A stretch of 10,719 bases of DNA from CANDYO01 sp964627795. GTDB taxonomy: Bacteria; Pseudomonadota; Alphaproteobacteria; Rickettsiales; CANDYO01. This document shows positions 6,959 through 10,719 of this stretch, one piece after another. Location: positions 1 through 10,719 of the forward strand of contig CAZVLF010000015.1 of the NCBI GenBank assembly GCA_964627795.1. Reading direction: 5' to 3'. The number at the start of each line of letters is the position of its first letter. The first letter of the stretch is position 1. Both the position numbers and the translations under genes were made by a program. Below the pieces are notes generated by a model. The model did not search any database. It had not been told where the DNA came from and worked only from the letters and a program-made list of their open reading frames with translations.

Positions 6959-7723
6959 ATGGTTGATCAAAAATCTGAAGAAGTACTCGCGAGGTGGGGC
7001 GTTCTTAAACAATCGGGTAAAGATGTAATTCGTCTCAAACCACTTACTGGTGGAGTTGCTAATGATGTATGGAGCGTGCTTATTCGTGGACATGTTGCAG
7101 TTGCTCGTCTTGGCACAAGAAGTGACGATGATCTCGAATGGGAAACCTAGCTTCTTCAATATCTTGATCGTAATGGTTTGGCCGTGCCGGTGCCAATTCC
7201 GACGACTGATGGACGCTTCTTTGTGGACGGTATGGTCGTAATGACATATATGGAGGGTGGTCCACCTGAGACAGAATTTGACTGGCGTTGCGTGGCCGAC
7301 TCACTCCGTAAATTGCATCGGTTGACACGAGGATGGCCACAACGTCCAGGCTGGTGCTCGTCGACCGACCTCCTTTATACCGAGATTGGAACAAGAATCA
7401 ACCTTGGCATGATGCCATCTGAAGCCGTTGCAAGATGTCGAGCAGCGTGGGCACGTCTTGTTGGACGGCAGACTTGCGTTGTACATGTGGATCCCAATCC
7501 AAGCAATATCCGCATGACGAAGAACCGAGTCGCACTGATCGACTGGGATGAATCGCACGTCGACGCACCAGATCTAGACTTGGTGCTACCCTATAACGCC
7601 TCCGCTCTCGACGCCAGTGCGTATGATATTGCCGCGCAAGCATCGGCTGCATGGGAAGCTGCAGTCTGCTGGGGCGATGAATTCTCGGTCAAACGACTGG
7701 CCGAAGTTCGTGCAGTTGAGTAG
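6959..7723 (+). pseudogene. APH-family phosphotransferase gene with in-frame TAG
   Basis: A 255-codon frame encodes an aminoglycoside-phosphotransferase-like kinase (APH/choline-kinase superfamily), interrupted once by TAG at codon 64 (7148-7150). The frame is otherwise continuous. The N-lobe before the stop has the nucleotide loop LTGGVANDVWSV and the helix-C-like LEWE. After the stop come a hinge-like VMTYMEGGPP, the catalytic loop HVDPNPSN (His176, Asp178, Asn183; HGDxxxxN in the family) and the metal-binding IDWD (Asp195), so catalytic residues survive. By eye roughly half of the bases in the second half are G or C, far above the AT-rich neighbours, with GC-ending codons, which indicates transfer. 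A GGAG (6940-6943) lies a long 15 bases before the ATG. It stops about 30 bases before an IS6-family remnant. Substrate unknown: an antibiotic is possible but small-metabolite kinases share these motifs. Unless TAG is read through, the product is truncated and dead. Confidence 0.8.
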
Positions 7724-7751
7724 TATCAGTATTAAAATAATTTAATTTATC

Positions 7752-8033
7752 TTCTCGTCACTATTAAGTATGGATTTATAATATGGTCCGTAAGATGGTG
7801 ATGTAAATATGATATTATCGTCTATTGGAAGAAAATTAGCTGGTAGAGGTGTAAAAGTAGGTTACTCAAATATTTATGGATAGGTTTAATATTATGCTCA
7901 CTTAAGATTTTAGGTTAACTCAAATTGTATTGGAAGCCGAAGCTATTTTACAATTGGGGAGTGGGTGAAAATATGTTAAGGTTAAAGATAAATGAGTTTA
8001 TTTATACAGGATATTATATAAATTTTGCAATGC
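7752..8033 (+). pseudogene. IS6-family transposase remnant (plus strand)
   Basis: Several frames together recover the middle of an IS6/IS240-type DDE transposase. YYRLLEEN (family SYRDLEEM) is followed in another frame by GRGVKVGYSNIYG (family VSVDHSNIYR), then KLYWKPKLFYNWGVGE (family WRVDET), then KYVKVKDK-stop-VYLYR (family YVKVKGKWVYLYR, with TGG changed to TGA) and KFCN. The first catalytic Asp appears as Gly. The homology breaks off at about 8033, before the family's TIDFYLS motif. Bases 7909-7936 nearly match the reverse complement of part of the minus-strand copy at 9485-9938. The remnant begins about 30 bases after the phosphotransferase gene. No terminal inverted repeat is recognisable. 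Confidence 0.75.
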
Positions 8034-8114
8034 TAAAGAAACTAAGCGTATAGCTGAGCTAAAAGAAGAGGGTTGATGGCAACTTTAACTAGGGCGGCGG
8101 CAATTTAAATGATG

Positions 8115-8135
8115 TGTCAACAGTTTTTCGGACAA
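8115..8135 (+). repeat. IS3 left terminal inverted repeat
   Basis: TGTCAACAG...CGGACAA, reading inward, matches TGGCTACAC...CTGACAA at the other end at 13 of 21 positions. It lies just beyond the OrfB stop codon (8140-8142), where an IS3 end is expected. Confidence 0.6.
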
Positions 8136-8139
8136 TTAA

Positions 8140-9039
8140 TTACGCATATTTTTGTATAGATTCATAATCAGCTTGAGACAAATAACCATTAGCAGAATGA
8201 ATTCTAATGCGATTATAAAATACTTCTATATATTCAAATATGACTTGTTTTGCCTCCTCCCTAGTTTTAAATTTTTTCTGATGAGTTAATTCTGTTTTTA
8301 AGGTATTAAAAAAGCTCTCAGCAACAGCATTATTCCAACAAATTCTATTGCGGCTCATGCTTTGAATAATGTTGTGTTATTTAATAATTCTTAAATGACT
8401 ATCTAAAACATACTGGCTTCCTCTATCTGTATGCCAAATTAACCTATTTGCAGGCTTCCTGATCCAAATTGCCATTAAAAGAGTGTTATTTACTAATTCT
8501 GCCTTTAAGTTATTGCTCGTAGACCAACCAACTATTTTTCTTGAATAAAGATCAATTACTGTTGCTAAATATACCCATCCTTCATTTGTTGGAATGCAAT
8601 TAATATCACCAACATAACAACGATTTGGTTCATTTACTGTGAATTTCCTTAGAAGCAAATTAGGTGCTACTGGCTTACTATGCTTAGAATCAGTGGTAGC
8701 TTTAAATTTTCGTTTATTTTTACATATTAATTCAGCTTCTTTCATTAATCTAATTTCTCTACGACGGCTTACAATAATTCTTTTCTTTAGTAATACTTTT
8801 TTAATTCTTCTGGAACCATAACTACCTCTACCAACTTGAAAAATTGATGTTATTTTTTCAATTAAATAATTTTCTTCAGTATTCCTGATATGCTCAGGAT
8901 TATTTAACCATGAGTAATAACAACAACGAGACACTTTCATGAATTGGCATAAAACTGATATTGTAAACTCTTTTTGATTATCTTTAACTCAAGCATAATT
9001 TAATGAGTTTCTTTGGCAAAGTATAGTGCGGCCTTTTTT
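8140..9039 (-). pseudogene. IS3-family transposase OrfB (DDE integrase), two nonsense codons
   Basis: OrfB supplies the catalytic half of the IS3 OrfAB transposase. From the ATG at 8940 the frame gives an HTH_21-like segment (GRGSYGSRRIKKVL, 37-50), then the rve integrase core. The catalytic triad is Asp112 (VGDINCIPT), Asp172 (WHTDRGSQY) and Glu208 (NAVAESFFNTLK), with exactly 35 residues between the last two, the IS3-family DD35E spacing. The frame is interrupted once in the core, by TAA at 8377-8379 (codon 188, where relatives have a CAA-type Gln codon). The real frame starts upstream by frameshifting: reading in phase from the slippery site gives ILCQRNSLNYA, then TGA (8989-8991, normally a Trp codon), then VKDNQKEFTISVLCQF and on into 8940. 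All catalytic residues survive, so the loss is recent. Confidence 0.85.
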
Positions 9040-9294
9040 AGTAGGTCGCACTCCTGAGTTACTCTTGCTAATTCTTTTTTAAGCGCTTAACTTCATTATA
9101 AACATGTTCATTATTAATAATTTTTTCGCTTAATGTTTTGGGCCTTTCATGTTTGATAATCAAGGTATAAAGAGTACTTCTTTTAACACCTAAATCAATC
9201 GCTGTTTGTGCTATTGACTTATCTCCTTGAAATACTAATTTAATAGCTTATTCTTTACATTATGATGAATAAAATTTTAATTCAATTTGGACAT
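9000..9294 (-). pseudogene. IS3-family transposase OrfA (HTH), frameshifted
   Basis: OrfA is the DNA-binding helix-turn-helix and leucine-zipper part of the IS3 transposase. From ATG (9292-9294, MSKLN) the frame stops at once. A second frame gives KLVFQGDKSIAQTAIDLGVK (the HTH) and KTLSEKIINNEHVYNE, with an in-frame TAA before it. A third frame, after loss of one A in the run at 9075-9080, gives ELARVTQECDLLKK and ends AALYFAKETH-stop at 9000-9002. This C-terminal zipper and the FAKE tail are typical of IS150-like OrfA. At least one nonsense codon and two frame changes make it a pseudogene. Confidence 0.8.
9033..9039 (-). other. A6G slippery site for OrfA-OrfB -1 frameshift
   Basis: Read on the minus strand, AAAAAAG occurs at the LLKK codons near the OrfA end. 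A -1 slip leads from OrfA into the frame that continues as OrfB. This is the standard IS3-family programmed frameshift motif and it is intact here, although both genes are broken. Confidence 0.7.
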
Positions 9295-9335
9295 TTAGTT
9301 CTTTCCTTCTTTAATTCGTAATTATTCTAAGCTAC

Positions 9336-9356
9336 TTGTCAGGTTTAGTGTAGCCA
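9336..9356 (-). repeat. IS3 right terminal inverted repeat
   Basis: On the minus strand it reads TGGCTACAC...CTGACAA inward and partners the left end at 8115-8135. It lies 42 bases upstream of the OrfA ATG, as expected for an IS3 element. Its outer bases overlap the reading frame of the adjoining IS5-type tail. Confidence 0.6.
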
Positions 9357-9484
9357 CTTCAAATGTTATTGGTTCAAGCAAGAGGTACAAAAGTATATTT
9401 GATAGATATAGAAACAGGCGAAAAAGATTCTCTTTAAGACTTAACCTTATTGCAGCTATTTATAATTGGGAGTTAGAAAATTAA
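9350..9484 (+). pseudogene. 3' tail of a probable IS5-family transposase
   Basis: An open frame ending in TAA (9482-9484) reads VATSNVIGSSKRYK, SIFDRYRNRRKRFSLRLNL and IAAIYNWELEN. The YRNRRKRF.LR.NLIA.IYN pattern is what I know as the C-terminus of DDE transposases of the IS5 family. Only about 44 codons survive. The rest of the gene is not present to the left of the IS3 element, so it was removed by insertion, deletion or recombination. The family assignment rests on this short tail only. Confidence 0.5.
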
Positions 9485-9938
9485 GGTTATGTAAGAGGTA
9501 TAATATTACTTAAATACTTAGCCTGTTTATGCCCTAAGTGCAGCATAGACTTTGGTCTTTTAATTCTTTGATTTCTTTAAAATATATAGAATTCTTATCG
9601 GATTTAATACTTTTGGGGTGTAAGTATTTTGATATATACTTGAAAACTTTGCTTAAGAAGCGCTTAGCTGCTTTATTCTTAAGAAGAGTGGAACGAAAGA
9701 TAAAAATCAATTGTATTGCCGAATTTATGTCTTCCAATACAATTTGAGTTTATCTAAAATCTTTGCTGCGTAATACTGAACACATCTATGAATATTTGAA
9801 TGATCTACTGATACTACTTTTTCTGGTAGCATTTCTTCTAAATCGCGATAGCTAATCCCGTATTTGTATTACCAACGCACTACACAAATAATAATATTAT
9901 ACTTGAAATGATGATGTTTGAAGATATTAGTGCTTCAT
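9485..9938 (-). pseudogene. IS6-family transposase remnant (minus strand)
   Basis: Read from about 9938 downward, the pieces follow an IS6/IS240-type transposase in order: TNIFKHHHFKYNIIICVVRW, stop (TAA, family Tyr or Leu), then YKYGISYRDLEEMLPEKVVS and VDHSNIHRCVQYYAAKILDK. After KLYWK about 80 bases are missing, including the first catalytic Asp (family WRVDET...WVYLYR). Then FGNTIDFYLS resumes, shifts frame into KNKAAKRFLSKVFKYISKYL, and reaches IKSDKNSIY (second catalytic Asp). A last piece, KQAKYLSNII, keeps the motif before the catalytic Glu, which is lost. Several frameshifts, stops and an internal deletion make it dead. It lies in inverted orientation to the copy at 7752-8033. Confidence 0.8.
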
Positions 9939-9985
9939 CTACTTAGATTTTAGTTGATAAACCATATTTATAAATTTTAAAATTA

Positions 9986-10014
9986 TTTACAATAAAGCTA
10001 AATTATGTTATTAA
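9986..10014 (+). promoter_or_regulatory. Possible promoter of the ankyrin gene
   Basis: TTTACA (9986-9991, five of six matches to the -35 consensus) is followed by 17 bases and TATTAA (10009-10014, four of six matches to the -10). The predicted start lies about 20 bases before the ATG at 10044. No other candidate in 9939-10043 is better. AT-rich DNA makes such matches common. Confidence 0.35.
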
Positions 10015-10043
10015 TTAGTAGCCATTAATAATTGAGTTTTTTT

Positions 10044-10719
10044 ATGGGAATTCTAGCTCAGTGTCTTTTAATCACAGTTATGTATCATATATGTGGTCTA
10101 TTTTTTGTAATTCCTATTAGTGCATTTTATGCAACTCTTATTTATTATGAATTTTATAAGTATAAAATTTCAGAATATATACGCACATTTTATGCAGATC
10201 TTAAAGCTAACTCTATTATAGATTTACATTACTCAGTTAATGTAATTCTTAATGACATAGCTTTAATGCAAGACAAAGCTTTAATGCAAGCAGATCTTAA
10301 AGCTAACTCTATTATAGATTTACATTACTCAGCTAATGTAATTCTTAATAACATAGCTTTTTTAATGCAAGCTGTTATTTCTGGTGATAGTGAAACTATA
10401 AGAAGCCTAATTAAAGCAAAAATTGATCTAGATATGGCTGATGAAAGAGGTTTTATAGCTTTAATATTGGCTGCTGAAAAAGGGCATAAGGAAATAGCAG
10501 ATATATTAATTAAAGCTGGAGCTAACCTGGATAGAACTGATAAAAATGGCTGTACAGCTTTAATGTTTGCTGCATATTATGGGCATAAAGAAACAGTAAT
10601 GAAACTTTTTAAAGCCGGAGCTAATCTAAATATAGCTGACAAAGATGGCGTTACAGCTTTAATTTTTGCTGCTCAAAATGGGCATAAGGAAATAACAGAT
10701 ATTTTAATTAAAGCGGGAG
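10044..10719 (+). CDS. Ankyrin-repeat protein with N-terminal membrane segment (partial, runs off the window)
   Basis: An open frame of 225 codons continues past the window's right edge. Residues 4-37 are strongly hydrophobic (LLITVMYHICGLFFVIPISA), a transmembrane helix or uncleaved signal anchor. Residues 51-108 hold two copies of a 32-residue unit (ADLKANSIIDLHYS...NVILN) from an in-frame DNA duplication. Ankyrin repeats of 33 residues follow: a degenerate first (about 109-136, AVISGDSETIRSLIKAKIDL), then FIALILAAEKGHKE...NG (137-169), CTALMFAAYYGHKE...DG (170-202) and VTALIFAAQNGHKE... (203 onward, incomplete). Ankyrin repeats bind proteins. In Rickettsiales such proteins are often secreted or surface effectors acting on the host, but nothing here proves secretion. 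There is no strong Shine-Dalgarno (only TGAG well upstream of the ATG). It stands downstream of IS scrap, a common setting for expanding ankyrin genes. Confidence 0.85.
   Translation, partial: MGILAQCLLITVMYHICGLFFVIPISAFYATLIYYEFYKYKISEYIRTFYADLKANSIIDLHYSVNVILNDIALMQDKALMQADLKANSIIDLHYSANVILNNIAFLMQAVISGDSETIRSLIKAKIDLDMADERGFIALILAAEKGHKEIADILIKAGANLDRTDKNGCTALMFAAYYGHKETVMKLFKAGANLNIADKDGVTALIFAAQNGHKEITDILIKAG
10194..10370 (+). repeat. 96-bp in-frame tandem duplication inside the ankyrin gene
   Basis: The unit starting GCAGATCTTAAAGCTAAC at 10194 starts again at 10290, a period of 96 bases (32 codons). The second copy diverges by a few substitutions (for example GTT to GCT and GAC to AAC) and by its end near 10360. 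Inside the first copy a smaller direct repeat, ACAAAGCTTTAATGCAA versus ACATAGCTTTAATGCAA, occurs twice. The reading frame is preserved, so the duplication lengthens the linker between the membrane segment and the ankyrin units. Confidence 0.9.

Larger units (their letters stand above)
8115..9356 (-). mobile_element. IS3-family (IS150-like) insertion sequence, inactive
   Basis: A 1,242-base element of normal IS3 size carries OrfA and OrfB on the minus strand. Its ends are imperfect 21-base inverted repeats (8115-8135 and 9336-9356; 13 of 21 positions match, with GACAA conserved at the inner end), starting TG as usual. An A6G slippery site joins the two frames. Both frames carry inactivating changes, so the copy cannot make its transposase. 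The flanking bases (ATG on the left, CTT on the right) show no matching 3-base target duplication, which suggests recombination or flank decay after insertion. It lies between an IS6 remnant and an IS5-type tail. Confidence 0.8.

Noticed and set aside
6902..7652. Several open frames antisense to the phosphotransferase gene
   Set aside because: They arise from the GC-rich codon pattern of the real gene, have no recognisable motifs and no ribosome sites.
8036..8114. Coding-like stretch reading ETKRIAELKEEG between the IS6 and IS3 remnants
   Set aside because: It is too short, has stops in all useful continuations, and I cannot tie it to a family.
9538..9747. Plus-strand open frame of about 69 codons
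   Set aside because: It is the antisense image of the IS6 transposase remnant, whose minus-strand reading has clear family motifs.
10194..10719. Regular repeats as a possible CRISPR array
   Set aside because: The repeats are coding, in frame, adjacent without unique spacers, and encode ankyrin units or a duplicated linker.

Overview
The window looks like a piece of an AT-rich alphaproteobacterial genome, most likely an obligate intracellular Rickettsiales member (Rickettsia or a close relative). The reasons are the low G+C content, long decayed intergenic tracts, a rotting gltP-type transporter, a family-typical lptD-surA pair, dead insertion sequences and an ankyrin-repeat protein with a membrane anchor. 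The assignment rests on reading protein families by eye; no database search was possible.

Layout. Bases 1-337 hold no gene, but two inverted repeats. Bases 338-1204 hold a gltP-type sodium/proton-dicarboxylate symporter pseudogene broken by at least three frameshifts. A tRNA-Ala(GGC) lies on the minus strand at 1285-1360 with a near-consensus promoter just upstream. An XRE/Cro-C1-type regulator of the alphaproteobacterial PraR-like kind (1600-2043) follows, preceded by a TTAA-N6-TTAAC dyad and closed by a strong intrinsic terminator. Next comes a two-gene operon for outer-membrane biogenesis: lptD (LPS insertion barrel) and a short SurA-like periplasmic chaperone, only 7 bases apart. LptD is a classic client of SurA, so the pair makes functional sense. 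A convergent minus-strand alpha/beta hydrolase resembling ABHD10 ends this intact housekeeping block at 5996.

The right half is accessory and degraded. Bases 6001-6958 carry no recognisable gene. At 6959-7723 sits a foreign-looking APH-family (aminoglycoside phosphotransferase-like) gene, far richer in G+C than everything else here and interrupted by one in-frame TAG. From about 7752 to 9938 there is a nest of dead insertion sequences: an IS6-family remnant on the plus strand, a nearly complete IS3-family (IS150-like) element with terminal inverted repeats and an A6G frameshift site but several nonsense and frameshift lesions, the 3' tail of a probable IS5-family transposase, and a second IS6-family remnant on the minus strand. 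The two IS6 remnants are inverted relative to each other.

The window ends inside a plus-strand ankyrin-repeat gene (10044 onward). It encodes an N-terminal hydrophobic segment, a 96-bp in-frame tandem duplication and at least four 33-residue ankyrin units. No complete new system is visible. The items most worth checking are the IS-flanked phosphotransferase, the paired IS6 remnants and the repeat-expanding ankyrin gene.
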